DNA from: Macrolepiota albuminosa
Lineage: Eukaryota > Basidiomycota > Agaricomycetes > Agaricales > Agaricaceae
Direction: 5' to 3'
NCBI GenBank assembly: GCA_027475525.1
Contig: JAMWFC010000117.1
Location: forward strand, 2,838,183 to 2,902,182
DNA length: 64,000 nt
The notes beneath the pieces were generated by a model. That model had not been told where the DNA came from, ran no database searches, and was given only the letters and a program-made list of their open reading frames with translations. Of the stretch, positions 12,648 through 25,290 are shown piece by piece. How positions within the stretch are numbered: position 1 is the first letter of the stretch; every line of letters starts with the position of its first letter. The position numbers were made by a program, and so were the translations under genes.

Positions 12648-13725
12648 GCATTTAACAAGCTTCATTGGACCTTTCTAGAACCTCTGCCGGCATTATTCTC
12701 TTTTATGGGTTCTTTGTCTTCCGTAAGTAACGACCTCTTATGACTACCTACAATCACAATTCTCCACACTCTCACACTTCTATGTTACTTACCCCGCTAC
12801 ATACCAAAATGGCACCCTGCTCTCCTTTTTTTTCTTTCATGCGATCCGGGCGGCTTCCTCACATCCTGTCATTCTTACAATATCTATTCAATGATCCTCT
12901 CTGCCTTGTAATCTTAATTGCATCATCAGCATAGTGACTGCCCCTTCCCTGATTCCCCCATTTTCTCTCCCCTGTCCGGGTCTACCTGGCTTATTTACTT
13001 TATGACGGACACTGAGCATTGGACTTCTACCTACTACGCATCACTACGTGCAGCACTGGACTAGTTGCTCGAAGGTCTTTTCTCCATGTTCAAGTACTTT
13101 TTAGGCACCGATCTGAATGGAACTTCTTTAATCTTCTTTATTATCCTGACTTCCTGTCATGTGCATATTGTTCTTCAAGAGGTGGTTACTAAGCACCGCC
13201 CCTCGTAGCTGTTTATCACAAATGACCTAGTCTATTATACTCGGTCATGTATTTGCATAACACGCTCGGTAAATGGCTGCAATCAACTTCGCTGTCAAGG
13301 TCCCGTCAAAGTATAAGGGTCCCGAAGGACGGCAGTTGCACCCACATTACAGCTGGCCACACCCACACAATAGTCGCGGAACGGTCACGTGACCCAGTAT
13401 TTTCCTGAAAAGGAAACCATTTTAGCGCTCATTGTTCTTTCACTTGACCTGTACATTGTCCTTGTGCACAATGGCCGAAGCTTGAGAGAAGTGGTTGCCA
13501 CCTCGTGGCAGAATATAAATGATTTTATGTGCCACTTGGCTACTTGCTCTCACTGCATTCCCCTCCCTCAGCTGCAGCTAACTTCATTCTTTTTGTTTTT
13601 TGGTGCTGGGACACCGTTGTGATACAATCAGAGGGATCCCTACGTCTACGCCTATACACTCTCAACGTACTCCTACACGCTCTCAAGAGGCATATCGCGC
13701 GTTGACGACATTCCTATCCATAAAT
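12648..13725. other. Intergenic, nothing recognised
   Basis: Pyrimidine-rich sequence after the membrane protein gene and upstream of the next gene. Short ORFs only; nothing resembling a gene, RNA or repeat. Confidence 0.45.
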
Positions 13726-14878
13726 ATGGTTACACGTCGCACAAGTGAGTCGATGCATGACTCCTGATGGGCTGGATCTGAAGGTGCACTAGTTTTATTT
13801 GCGGGACTCAATGCCGTCCGATGCATCTCCATCGTATCACTTATCCTTGTCTTCGCGAGCACGATACTTGTCATGGTTCACAACATCGAGGCCGTCAATG
13901 CATTCCTCGACCACGCGGATTCCTCGGACATGCAAAACTGCGATTACATCGAGTGCGTTACTGTTTTTGTTGTTCCTTTGTAATTGTCCTAAGATAATTA
14001 ATTACGGTAGAGGAAGCACGGTACCTAACCAACCTGCTGGTGTCTTCTGGGCTGTTGTATCTAGCCTATTGATATTGTTCCAGGCTGTTATTCTGTTTTG
14101 TGAGTGCTGTCGTCTTTGTTTGTGTTATGAGTAGCTTGATGGGGGATATGTTTTAGTGTCGGAAATTGGATGGCCTGCTCCTTTCTTCGATCAATACTTC
14201 CCTGTACTTGGTCAAGACTTCGGTTTGGGCGCCCTCGGTATCTTCCAGTGCCTGTAAGTCACTCTTTTATTATCTTTGACCATGGAAATCGATTTATTTT
14301 TCTCCAGGATCTCCACCCAAATCCTCGCTCATCACGTTGATGACTTTGCGCTCGTCTCGGCTTTTTTCCTGTTCGCCATCGGCTGCGTTAACATGCTACT
14401 CGGTCTCATCTTCCGTGCGTCTGCTAAAAAGAAACGTTCCATATCTGCCTTCCGCACGGAGACCAAACCCATCCTCCCTACACACACTGGGGCAAGTACC
14501 TTGTCGCGTTCCACGTTCGTCCAACCCCAATTCACCGGCGAGAAAGACCCCGCTGACCGTCATGACACCACCGAGTTCAACTCTTGGAAATACACTGAGA
14601 GGGCTGGATATGGTTTTGGTCGCCAGGGTGAGAAGGCCGCAGGGCTCCGCGGGTTCATCCTTCAACCACCTGAAGAGTCCCTTCCGCGTTATGCTTCTCC
14701 ACCGCATCCCTCCCAGAACATGCCACAGAACGAAGATAACCATGCGGGCTTGACACGCTCTCCGTCGGTCGCGAGCTCAAGTTCGAGCTTTGCGTCACCA
14801 CTTCGCGAGAGTGTGGCAGCTGCGCCAGTGGGTGGAGTCAAAGTTCCTTCATTTAAATCTAGTTCTACTGCTTTTTAG
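13726..14878 (+). CDS. Conserved fungal four-TM membrane protein, function unknown
   Basis: Five exons (13726-13744, 13793-13952, 14011-14099, 14157-14253, 14308-14878) total 936 nt and give 311 aa without a frame break. The first exon is only 19 nt; the next begins with LFAGLNAVRCISIVSLI. Four hydrophobic helices are clear: about 8-30, 70-92, 110-130 and 138-162. Between helices 2 and 3 lies a conserved-looking loop, SEIGWPAPFFDQYFPVLG. The C-terminal 140 residues are soluble, Ser/Pro-rich and probably cytoplasmic. I know this type as a family widespread in basidiomycetes with only a DUF label, and cannot assign a job. It is not a transporter or receptor family I can recognise. Confidence 0.8.
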
Positions 14879-15470
14879 ACTTCTCCTTGACGGACTTGTG
14901 TGAAACGGCTCAACTCAACATGATTAACGAACAAAATGTGCTACAACTGGATTTGTAGGTTGACACGATCTTATACTTTCGCCCATGCTACATACCATGA
15001 TATAGACGCATCGTAATCTGGCTGTGTAATGCTTACGCGGTACTCAGACACTTTGGTCCTCGTGTAGTATATCTACTTGTCTAATTAGTATATACACTTG
15101 TAGTCCTTCCCTTACCTTCGTTTGAATATGGATTGAAATGGATTCGTCACACATATTGGAACTTGGTGATTAAATTAAAGCCTGAGGTTTTGAGCAATGC
15201 TGTATACATAGAGAGTACCCAGTGAGTGAATAAGCATAAATTATGTCTGCACGTCAGGGCGCTCTTGCGTCCTGCCGTCGAAGTTCGTGACGCATCACGA
15301 TCCTTTCTCACGTGCATTTCGTTTCGACCTCGTGATGCACAACCATCTCCAAGGCCTGAAGGCGACACAATCATATTACGGTCTTTATCGGTTGCTCTGT
15401 CAGTGTGTCAGCGTTGGCATGTTGTCCGTTCATCTTCTGAAATGAACCTGTGCAAAAGCCTCCATCTGAC
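14879..15470. other. Intergenic, nothing recognised
   Basis: AT-rich 3' region of the four-TM gene and the upstream region of the F-box/CNH gene. No gene or repeat recognised. Confidence 0.45.
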
Positions 15471-16923
15471 ATGCCCTCGTTATCCCGCCTCGTAAATCGA
15501 CTCGTTCTAGTCAACCGTATCAGTCCAAACAAGGCTCCCGCTCAGACACACAATGAGGTCAATGCGGTCCTCTCGCCTTCCAATCAGTTTAATACAACCA
15601 ATTTGTCGACCTCACTGAGTCGAAACATCCCACAGGAACTATGCGAGCGAATTATTGATCATCTTTACGATAGTATTCCGTCTCTCTTGTCGTGTAGCCT
15701 AGTCTGCCGCGCCTGGGTTCCAGCGAGCAGATACCATCTCTTTAGGGGCTGTGTTGTTCATCCGTCAAAGCTCATAGGACCTGGGGAACGCAATGTTCGT
15801 GTCAACTGTACAGTCTCTTCACGTAGGTCGGTTGCTGATATCTCGAGAACTCGATTGAAAGTGAAGAGCAGTTGCTTCCAAGTTCGTTCTATTTGGCACC
15901 GATGACGGAATCTACGTTTCACAGACACCGCGGAGTCGGCCGTTTCAAGTCGTCGTTCTTCGCGATCCCGTCACTCAGATTGATCTACTAGAAGACTATG
16001 ATCTTGTCATTTTCCTCTCAGGTCTTTTCACCCTCATATATCTTGGAGCTAGTTATTGATCCCAACAACAGCTCGGCAGGTTTTCACCATTCAGCTACAG
16101 GTGTTGCGACTTAACGATAAAAAACTGACGCCTCATTTATGCACTCGAATTGCTGGACATGTTTCTTTCTTTAATCATGGGGTTATTTCAGGAAAGCACC
16201 TTATTTGCATTGTCAAGGTTCGAGGGGCATCAACAACGTGTAAACTGCTGGAACCGGTACTCGAGACAAACACGCAATATTATGAATTGCGTCGCTACAA
16301 GGTATGGGTTAATCTATATATGGAATTGGCGCATCTCATATTGAGCAAGGAATTCTACATCGGGGATGGGATCATTTCTATACACTTCTTAAGGACAAAG
16401 TTGGTTGCCGGGCCAAAGACACATGACTTCGAGGCAGTTGACGTTGACACATTGACAACACAGCCTCTATTGCATCCGTCTGCAGCTGTTCCAAACAAGG
16501 GCGCTAGATGTGTAGCGGCCCTTCGCGCGCATAATGGCGTGTTGGTCTGCTATGACTGTTCGTCAGATTTTCTTTCTGGCAAGGCTTCATTTGACTTATT
16601 ACACTCAGGTATTGCTGTCCTTGTTGACCATGAAGGACGGCCTCTTGGGAGAATAATACGATGGCGAGATAAATCCATTTATGACGTTGGTCTGTGCCTT
16701 ATTCCAGACTGCTTATCACTTTGTCTAACATTCCCCAGCCCTACATGAGCCATACTTGGTCGCCTTTGGGACCAAACATATCGAAATATTTCACCTAGAT
16801 CTCGCCATCCGGGTACAAACGGTCACGCTAGATTACGACCTGATTAGCACAGCGCCGGAGTTGTTCACAATACGAACTCGAGATGGAGAACTGCTCACTT
16901 TACAATTCACAAAGTCCGAATGA
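15471..16923 (+). pseudogene. F-box plus CNH (citron-homology) domain gene with a disturbed reading frame
   Basis: The N-terminus (ATG 15471) has an F-box at about residues 48-90 (NIPQELCERIIDHL, CSLVCRAW). A 49-nt intron (15823-15871) leads straight into a CNH domain: LFGTDDGIYVS, then DPVTQIDLLEDYDLVIFLS. Later CNH blocks (HVSFFNHGV, GKHLICIVK, KEFYIGDGIISIHFLRTKL, EPYLVAFGTKHIEIFHL) are in place through introns 16302-16349, 16558-16608 and 16690-16738, ending at 16923. Known fungal CNH domains sit in Rom1/Rom2-type RhoGEFs and citron/NIK-type kinases. Between about 16022 and 16110 the coding sense moves through all three frames, and no GT..AG intron restores phase, so there are two small indels or sequence errors. 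Either a decaying gene or a draft-sequence fault; the rest looks well preserved. Confidence 0.6.
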
Positions 16924-17258
16924 TCGACTATACACTCTGCTCGTGACTCTCAACTCGTATTTTTCACGCTTCCATGGAGGTCATGCTTCCTCGCTCTCCT
17001 CACTTGAAAAATGTGGGCAACCAGGATTCATCACACCTGGCAACTGAGTCGTACTGGATTTTGAAACTCTATGAAACAAATCGCCAATCTATGCGCTTTG
17101 ACGTCTGCGTTCGTTGGATTTTAATTCGTTCACTCTAGACATATGTATTTATCACCTTGATGCGAAGACATGATCTTGATTTGCTTCTTGTGGACCTCTT
17201 TACAACGGCTGGACGGGCAATACTCATTGCATTCACAGACGTTTAACATATAATCAGC

Positions 17259-17332
17259 AGGGCGCTAGAACTTTTCATAATACGAACAAAAGACAATCAA
17301 TTGCTTGCTCTAGACTTGAATACCCCACTCAT
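17259..17332 (+). pseudogene. Decayed CNH C-terminal fragment
   Basis: This short block translates to a peptide with ELF.IRT.D..LL.L, matching the last residues of the F-box/CNH gene about 400 bp upstream (PELFTIRTRDGELLTL). No flanking domain was found. It suggests a partial tandem duplication that has decayed. Confidence 0.45.
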
Positions 17333-17801
17333 TTTATGCCGGACTGTTTTAATCACGACCTTTCTTCGCTTCCTGTTATGGCTTTTCTCAGTTCAAGCCC
17401 GGTTTCTTTTTTCTTATATCTTTCTCTCACGTTCGTCCTTGATGCTACCTCGTCTATAACTCTGCTTTTGCATCATATCCGCTGGACACCTCTGTCCACC
17501 GTCTTTCTGGTCATCTAAATGCCGAATCCTGACCCTATTACAGTTTTTGACCATGTAGATTTGTTCCATCATCAGAATTGTTACGCAAAGTGGCCTTTCA
17601 GACCTCTTGCAATCTGCCAAATAGCATGGGATTTACCACAGTGGGTGAACTTGAGCGTCAACTTCATGCAAACTCCTTCACATCGCGGGACTTGGGGCTG
17701 ATCTATCGACTTCTATTTTTGTTTTCTCCTTGCAACACTAAGGCTGAAGACTTTTTGGATTCATCTAGGTGCAGTCGTAGGCCTCTTCTCCCGCCAGGAG
17801 T

Positions 17802-17884
17802 CAAGGGCATTCGGATCACTAGTGATGCTGCTGAAGTCGCGAACAAGACCTTTACACCTAGTTCTGGGTGGGGGACTGCAGGTA
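17802..17884 (+). pseudogene. Decayed first-exon fragment of a GMC oxidoreductase
   Basis: The block encodes ITSDAAEVANKTF followed by a frame-shifted FAD-binding glycine stretch and a GTA splice-donor-like end. It parallels the end of exon 1 of the intact GMC gene at 19095 (ITSDPTDVVNKTYTYVVVGGGTAG). The glycine loop has lost one base. It is a remnant of a paralogue, not an exon of the intact gene, which has its own complete first exon. Confidence 0.6.
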
Positions 17885-19094
17885 CTCACTCGTATCGATA
17901 GTGCTGTCTTACAGAAGACACAGAGACCTCCGTTGAGGCAGGATCAAATGTGCAAAATGACGTATGAATCAACGGTCCTGGATGAACGTTTCCCGTCCGA
18001 CCCATATACAACTGGCATTAAAATATGATAGTTGGGGCGCTAAGGGGGAAACATTTCCATTTCCACAATGACTCAGTGTGTGTCCTGTGATGCTGTTCCA
18101 CGACTGAACATCCATATAGGGAGGTCATATCTATAAACGAGTTGTGTCAGCACGCAACACAATTGATTTATACAATGGCCATGGATAGCTTGGAATCTGG
18201 GGTGGACTTTGAGTCGCTATTTCCGTATGTGCGCGGTATCACCGAAAATCTGTTTGGTGCATGAATAATCAAGTTAATAGGTATATGAAAGGACAAACAT
18301 CACCACCTGCCAAACTTCCAGCGTTTCATGTAGGCATAACTATTGACCCATAATGTTTTTGATGGGAAGTGAACGCAGGACTTCCAGGGCAGTATGAGGC
18401 GACGGATCTTGCGCAGAGCATATTGACCACCGAGTGAGCGGCTGTTCTCACATCTTTGAAAAGTTGGCGTGACATCTGGTAGTCCTGATGACGTGGTGAG
18501 GTTTCCAGCTCTCGCTTAAACCTAGCAACAAGACTGAAATGCAAGTTCTTCAAATGGCAATGTACGAGGCAGTAATGCTAAAACGTGCATCTATTCGTCG
18601 CTCCAAGAAAAGTCCCATCTTATCATATCACAAACCAAATCAAAATTGCTGCGACACCTATTACCGTAGTAGCAGATTAGAACGTGATTGAAAAAGAGGC
18701 TATAATTGCTTCAATGTTATAGGTGTTTGTACGCTTTTCCACTTAGAAATTCTGGCGGCCATTCTCACGCACTACTGTTGCCGTAGGTGTCCTGGGTCTG
18801 CCGTCCTTGTAAATCATCTATAACTTTCGACGTGGCATTCTGTAGCAGGATCTACCTGGAACTGGCGACTTAGCAAATCTCATGCTCGTGGTCGACTTCG
18901 TTATATTTTTCTTTGCCAACACTCTCGTGGATCGGCCAGTCGTATGTATGTAGAAGTCAATTACCTATTCATGACTCACGTCAGAAAGATGTTGAGCCTG
19001 TCATATGATCAACTCAATCAGGAAGATAGTTGGACAGGACTTGAGGCCTGCTTATAGATCGTTCCCTCCAAATTGACAATCCGCAACGCTTACC
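17885..19094. other. Intergenic with no recognised gene
   Basis: About 1.2 kb between the GMC fragment and the intact GMC gene. Only short ORFs. It may contain further unrecognisable remains of the duplicated GMC gene, and it holds the promoter of the intact one. Confidence 0.4.
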
Positions 19095-21589
19095 ATGTTC
19101 TGTATTTCCCTTATTGCACTCGAACTCATTGCTTTCTTGCGTTTATCCGTCAATGGAATACTCATTACCAGTGATCCTACTGATGTCGTCAATAAGACCT
19201 ACACATATGTTGTTGTAGGGGGAGGGACCGCGGGTATGCATTGATACTCTACCATATTCTTCAGTTTGACGAAGAAGATTAATTCTATATCAGGATTAGC
19301 TGTTGCGAGCCGTCTTGCTGAGGACCCGTCAACAACCATTCTCGTGATCGAAGCAGGACCTAATGCTCAGAACGACAGTCTCATAAACGACCCTGGTCAA
19401 TCACTTCCTGCCGCCGCTTTTTTCGACTGGCAATATAACACGACTGCTCAAGCTGTCGGTGGAAATGTTCTTCATATGACTCAGTTCGTGACCATGCAAA
19501 TATGTCACCAGTGCTACTAACCTCCATCTCAGAGGGAAGGTTCTCGGTGGTAGTTCTTCCATCAACGGAATGTGTTGGACACGTGGTACCATTGATCAGT
19601 ACAATAGCATTGAAGAGCTCGGAAACCCCGGGTGGAATTTTGAGAATCTACTCCAGTGAGTCCCAAGTCTTGAGTACATGTCAAGATATTCATGTTTTTT
19701 TTTTGCAAGATACATGAAGAAGGCTGAGAACTATCACTTACCAAACTCTCAACAAGTCCTTCTAGGGGCAACATCGGATCCTGCAGTACACGGGTTCAAT
19801 GGCACAGTGAATGCAGGATTCCCTCAACCTTATGAGGCTACAGTAGTAGCGCAAAAGATGGAATTAGCCTTTCAGGCCGCTATCCCTCATCTAGCTGAAA
19901 ACATTGATCTAGCATCTGGTACTCCTAATGGCGTAGCAAGGTTTCAGTACTCTATCAAGCCTGGAAATCGAACTGAAGTGACTCCTGATGGTAATTTGAG
20001 AAGCAGTAGTGCAAACGCTTACATATATCCTTCCCTCAAGAAGAAAGAAAATCTCATCATATTGACAGGGCACCAAGCAACCACTATTGTTTGGGCCAAG
20101 CAGTCTGGCAATTTATCACGCGCTTCGGGGGTCAATTTCATCCCGACCCCTGCAGCAGATGAGTTTCCTGTCTCCGAATTCAAAGTTGCATTAAACCGGG
20201 AGATTATAGTCGCATCGGGAGCCATAGGGGTCAGCTATCCATCAAATTTTCACCTTACCCATGCTGAGCACAACGTATAGAGTCCACGCTTTCTTGAGTT
20301 GAGTGGAATTGGTGACCCACGGTAGCATGCTCGTTTTCACTTTCATTCAATCGGTGCTAACAGCCACAAGCATTCTCGGGGCTGCAGGAGTTTCAGTCGA
20401 GGCATTTATGTGTTATCCGTGGTATGACATGTTGTGCTCAAGTATGTCAGGTGGACCTACCCGCTGTTGGTACGAATCTTCAAGACCAAGCTCTGAATCT
20501 CAATGGATTTCTGGTATCGGCCGATAGACCAACTGAAGAATTCACTGCTGTCAATGCTCCGCTCTCTATGACAGTCGCATTTTTGGATGTCGAACAGGTC
20601 CTTGGTGTCGATGCTGCCCATATTGCCGAATCAAATCTTTCGCAATCTGTTGATCAACGAGCAAAGGATATTGTATCGTCTGGTGCCTTTACCAGCGAGA
20701 ATGGCCTTGCAAAGATATTGCAAATTCAGGCAAAATCAATCTTTACATTCAAGGGTTAGTTGTGATGTTGTGTCTATATGGATTGTTGATAGTAGACCTG
20801 GGTGTAGCGCCGGTCATAGAGATGTCGGCTGAGGTGGCGCAGCCTTCAAATGCGGATGGTGCGCCAATTTTACTTGGACTCTGGTGGAACTTGATTCCTC
20901 AGTGGTAGGTAATTCTTTTACCTTTTTCAAACGCAATCACTCAAATGTACCAGGAGAGGAACTGTGCACATCAAATCAAACAATCCAAGTATACATCCAG
21001 AAGGTAGACTTCTCCTTTTTTCATCACATAAGCTGAGACCTTCATACAAAGTGGATCCTCGTTATTATACCGATACATTGTTCGATCTCTTTCTAAAAGG
21101 GAATTCTACTAGGCTCGCACGAAAATTCTTCAATACTAGTCCTTTGAGGGAATATGTCGTGGAAGAGGTGATCCCTGGCCTTGCAGTTCTTCCAGATAAT
21201 GCAACGGATGCCGAAGTACAAGCATATGTTATTGGCACGTACCAGCCTACACTTCATCCCATAGGTTCTGTGCCCATGCTTCCACGTGAAGATGGGGGTG
21301 CTGTTGGACCAGACCTTGTAGTTTATGGAACAGCAAATGTCAGGGTTATCGGTGAGCTTGCTCATGGTTGGCTGGATAACAACATGTTGAAAGTCTGATC
21401 AATATGATATGTAGACTCATCCATCATCCCAATTCAAATCAGTGCACACCTGAGTTCAACGGTATATGGTATTGCTGAAAAGGTATTTAAGTCTAGGCTG
21501 TCTAGGATATTACTATTTGAAACTGAGTGCTTACTTTGATGAATGTTAAGGCTGCCGACATGATTAAAAGCACTTACAAGGACAGTTGA
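19095..21589 (+). CDS. Secreted GMC-family FAD oxidoreductase (aryl-alcohol oxidase / glucose oxidase-like)
   Basis: Twelve exons: 19095-19233, 19294-19483, 19533-19655, 19710-20229, 20281-20321, 20371-20395, 20451-20754, 20796-20904, 20954-21003, 21052-21351, 21415-21482, 21551-21589. They sum to 1908 nt and 635 aa, in phase throughout. The first 20 residues form a hydrophobic signal peptide. The FAD dinucleotide loop VVVGGGTAGLAVASRL is split by intron 1. GMC signature blocks follow: GKVLGGSSSINGM, and ELSGIGD near the middle. The C-terminal catalytic region has HPIGSVPM, VYGTANVRVIDSSIIP and the second histidine in SAHLSSTVYG. Such enzymes oxidise alcohols or sugars outside the cell, making H2O2 for lignocellulose breakdown; the exact substrate is not readable. 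Exon 6 is only 25 nt, so that border is the least certain. Confidence 0.9.
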
Positions 21590-22077
21590 TCCAGCCAAAT
21601 GGAGAAGTTATCATGAGTGCCTAAATCTTGACTCTTACTTGTAATCAGTTATGGGGGGGCAGGTGGGAGAAAGTAGGCTTGAAGAAGTCTTACTGAGAAA
21701 AATTCAGACAATATCTATAACTAAGTAGAGGATTGGTTTATCAATGAGCATAGTCTCCACTTTGGTTACATAAGAGCTAAACACAGAAATGTACAAATAC
21801 TTCAGACTATTAACACTGCTGGCGCCAAAAGATTTTTTTGTTGGAAAAAGGAAAAAAGGAACATGGTATACTACTTCCATAGCATTTTTCCTGAGAAAAT
21901 TTAACTCAGTGAAAAATCATGATGCCTAGATATTCAATCTCGTATTTCTCGTGTATCGCATGAAGGTGATTGTCTGCATCTTAGAAGGTGATTTGACTGA
22001 ATGATGGGTTGCCAAGGAGGGGAGCAGCAGAGGTTGCATAGATCTGATCAGGAATGGGGAAGTGGGCCTGGGAGGGT
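21590..22077. other. Intergenic, nothing recognised
   Basis: AT-rich 3' flank of the GMC gene up to the hAT-type element. No gene seen. Confidence 0.5.
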
Positions 22078-22085
22078 GTTGAGGA

Positions 22086-22876
22086 TAGGGGTGCATACTG
22101 TCCGTTCACGGTACACGGCCGTAGAATCACGGCCAAAAAACGGTTACAGTACCCATAAACCGTTCCGTACAATAAATTCCACAACCCTTGACGGCACGGC
22201 ACGGCAGATTTACGGCCGTAAACCATGATATGCGGCTACGGTAATGCTAGATTTATTTAATGAGACATAAATGAGTACACCTGATAGTTTAATCTATTGT
22301 TTACATGGTGATAACACAGTCTTGCAGTTAAATCGTCCTCGACGGTGGAGATGGAGCGGAGTTTCAATTCGATGTGATGTCATACGTGATCAGCACATAC
22401 ATCGAGGAACGCGTCGCCAAGTCAGCCGATGGACAATAGATTCAGATACTTAATATCAGGAACAACTTGTCAGAGGGTTAAGGCAATAAGAGCTGACCGT
22501 GGAGAATGCGAGGGTGGCCGTGAAAGGCAGGAAAGCTGACCGAAGATGAATAAAAGCTGACCGTCGAAGAAGAACACGACTTGTTTATTTGGTTACGTAC
22601 GTGGCAATACTAACTTGTAATTATGTAATTTCGATGCGATGGACCTCTCGCCGGATTCAACCTTTGACACAACTCAGGATAAGAGCTTTTACAATTGTCT
22701 TTGAAAATATAAACAGCTGTATGACAGCCGTTACAGCTGTAATCTATGGTTCAGTATGGTGCTCAACTGTCTGTAACCATGCCATGTGAGATCTACTTGA
22801 ATGCTTGATGGTATAGCTATGGCAGCCGTAACATGGTAGCTGTGAGCCATAAAAACGGTTGTGGTGTGCAGTCCTA
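22086..22876. mobile_element. Non-autonomous hAT-type DNA transposon (MITE-like), 791 bp
   Basis: The left end reads TAGGGGTGCATAC and the right end, on the other strand, TAGGACTGCACAC, an imperfect terminal inverted repeat of the TAGGG/CAGGG type used by hAT elements. The same 8 bp, gttgagga, lie directly outside both ends (22078-22085 and 22877-22884); an exact 8-bp duplication is the hAT hallmark. Subterminal ACGGCCGT words occur near the left end and GCCGT/ACGGTT words near the right, as expected for transposase-binding subterminal repeats. No transposase frame is inside, so it would depend on an autonomous relative elsewhere. Confidence 0.85.
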
Positions 22877-22884
22877 GTTGAGGA

Positions 22885-25290
22885 TAATGCCTCATGACTT
22901 CAGATTCCTTATCAAACACAAGTGTCATATGTTACACTATAATTCATATGTTTTCTTTATTACATCTTACATATATATTTACAGTAGTTACCATCAAGCA
23001 CCCTCAATTATGTTTACACATCTCTGAGAGTGCATAGTATTCAACATACACATAAATACTTTATTAACTTAGTCATACCTAAGAATACTCATGTGTTACT
23101 AGGTACATACAATACAGTTATGTTTATATGTCTCTGAGGGAATACTCATGTATTTACTAGGTGTTTGCCACACTTGAATCTTGATTGTTTTTTAACACAG
23201 TACTCCAAACTTACCCTAAAACAGTTTAGAAAGGCTCTAGGAGCCCCCAGGACAGCTTAGAGAAACCCCAGAAGAGCTGAGAAGGTGCTGAAAGTGAAGA
23301 TGCTGAAAAAAGTCCCCTGACAGACAGCGTGTTAGAGGACCAGTTTCTGGACTGTGTCCAACCCTATTCCAAGCTTAGTCTGACAATATGCCTACTCTTA
23401 GCACATCTGAATGACCACTCAGCCCATTCTATCCTCTTTTGTCTTCTAGTAGTCAGCTTGGATGAGTTATATGCATGGATCTTACTCAGCATCTGTAAGG
23501 GCAACCTCTAGAAGCTGTGGCTCAGTCACACAGCTGGCAGAGGGAGATCCAAAGTGTATTAGAGTATGTACTGACAATATCATAATAACTACTCACCTGG
23601 CAGAGGGAGATCCAAAGAGAACAAGTCTAGGGATTCCTTATGCCAGGTTGGATGCTTCTGGGGCCTCTGAAGCATGGGAAACAACTGTACAGTACAACAA
23701 AACCTTAAAAACTCAAAAATTGCCTACACAAACAATTGCACAAATAAGGGGCAAACTCTGGCAAACTCTGGCTTATGTAAGCAGTCTGGAAGCGGTGCTG
23801 AGGAGCCCACACTTGTCTGAATGGTAGCTAAAGAACCAGAGCATCTCAAGGGCTGAGAATAGTATTAACAGATAGTGTTAAAAGAATAGAAATAGTAATG
23901 TCAGAAGAAATAAGAGAATGAATGAAAGAAGAGTGAAGAGATAAGGAGTGAAGGAAGGAAGAAATGAGGAGTTAATGTCAGAAGAAATAAGAGAATGAAT
24001 GAAAGAAGAGTGAAGAGATAAGGAGTGAAGGAAGGAAGAAATGAGGAGTCTCCTGACAGCATCAATTATTGTTAGTCATACTCTATTACATACCAGAGCC
24101 TGATTAGTTAAACAGTATTAGTAATAGCATAGCTACTGATGTAGTATATAAAGGCAGCCTGTGAATAGAATATCTCCAGGCTAAACAATAGCAGTGTTCT
24201 TCTGACTTACACACCAAACTAACTATAAGCTCTTTAGTGATGTCTGACTGCTTGGTTAGCCTTGCCAGTTCCTTGCTTGACTCTTGCTTGCCTTTGTACC
24301 CACTCAACTTCCACTTGTCACCAGTGCTTGCTGGCTCTGTGAAAGGACTTTTGCAGGCATTAAGTGTTCTCCTTACACAGTGCTTAGCAACTTTTGGACA
24401 TCATCACTGTTAAGATTGCCAAATACAGCTACAGCTGAGTATAATCAATAGAATGGCATGTTAGTCTGGAACCCAATATGAGAAGTAGCATGATGTAAGT
24501 GGATGGCTTGAGTTTGTCACCTGACTTCACTTAGAGTCAAAGGAAAATGCACACAAAGACAGAATGGCACAAAATACAATTCTCTAAGAGAACTTTAACT
24601 GCTCCTATTATTTACTCTCCTCTATATACTAGCTCCAAATAAGGTTTAACAAAACTAAGTTTGAAACATCATTCTGATCATGAGCTCCATCTTGAACTCA
24701 ATTTCTGCCTTAAGCAATCGAGGCTATAAGCATGAAGCATGCTTAAACTTGCCCACCTTTAAAAAAATCATTCTCTTCCAAGAGCCTCCTTTCTTCTCTT
24801 CTAGTTATCCAAAGCCATTGTATCTTCCATTTCTCTTCCACTATTTCACTCATTGTAATCTGGCCTGTACTCTCTCCATCTCACCAAGTATTGTACACCT
24901 CAACTTCATTTTCTCTTATTCAAAATTCTGTCAATAAAATGCTCCTCCTGTTTATCCTCTGTAACAATTGGACCTGGCATATCAAGGCATTGTGATGGGA
25001 ATAACTCATTGTCATTTGTGTGATGCGGAGAGAGCACACTGGTATGAAAACAATTATGAATCTTTATTGACAAAGGTAAATCTAGGATGTATTCAGATAA
25101 ATCAGGGAATGCCTCTTTGACAATAAAAAAACTATTCTGTTATGGCATGTACTTTGCAATGTGCCTGTTCTTCTTCTGTATATACTCCTGATGTTGATTT
25201 GCTGTAGATAACATGACACAATTTTCCACTGCATAATTTATCTCCAGGCCACAATGCATGTTTGTATAATGAGCCTGATTAATTTTTGAC
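22885..25290. other. AT-rich gene-free region
   Basis: No gene recognised. Visible structure: a 21-bp direct repeat ctggcagagggagatccaaag at about 23534 and 23597; a variant repeat aatactcatgt..actaggt near 23081 and 23142; a purine-rich stretch 23880-24050 that includes a 77-bp tandem duplication. A TATATAAAGG-like motif near 24145 might belong to an old LTR, but no partner was found. Confidence 0.4.
23896..24049. repeat. Perfect 77-bp tandem duplication
   Basis: Two identical 77-bp copies (23896-23972 and 23973-24049) of purine-rich sequence. Same period as eleven others in this window; probably an assembly artefact. Confidence 0.85.

Noticed and set aside
12143..12665. Minus-strand ORFs over the membrane protein gene, including poly-Ala and Arg-rich frames
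   Set aside because: Shadows of the low-complexity tail of the plus-strand gene; no independent signal.
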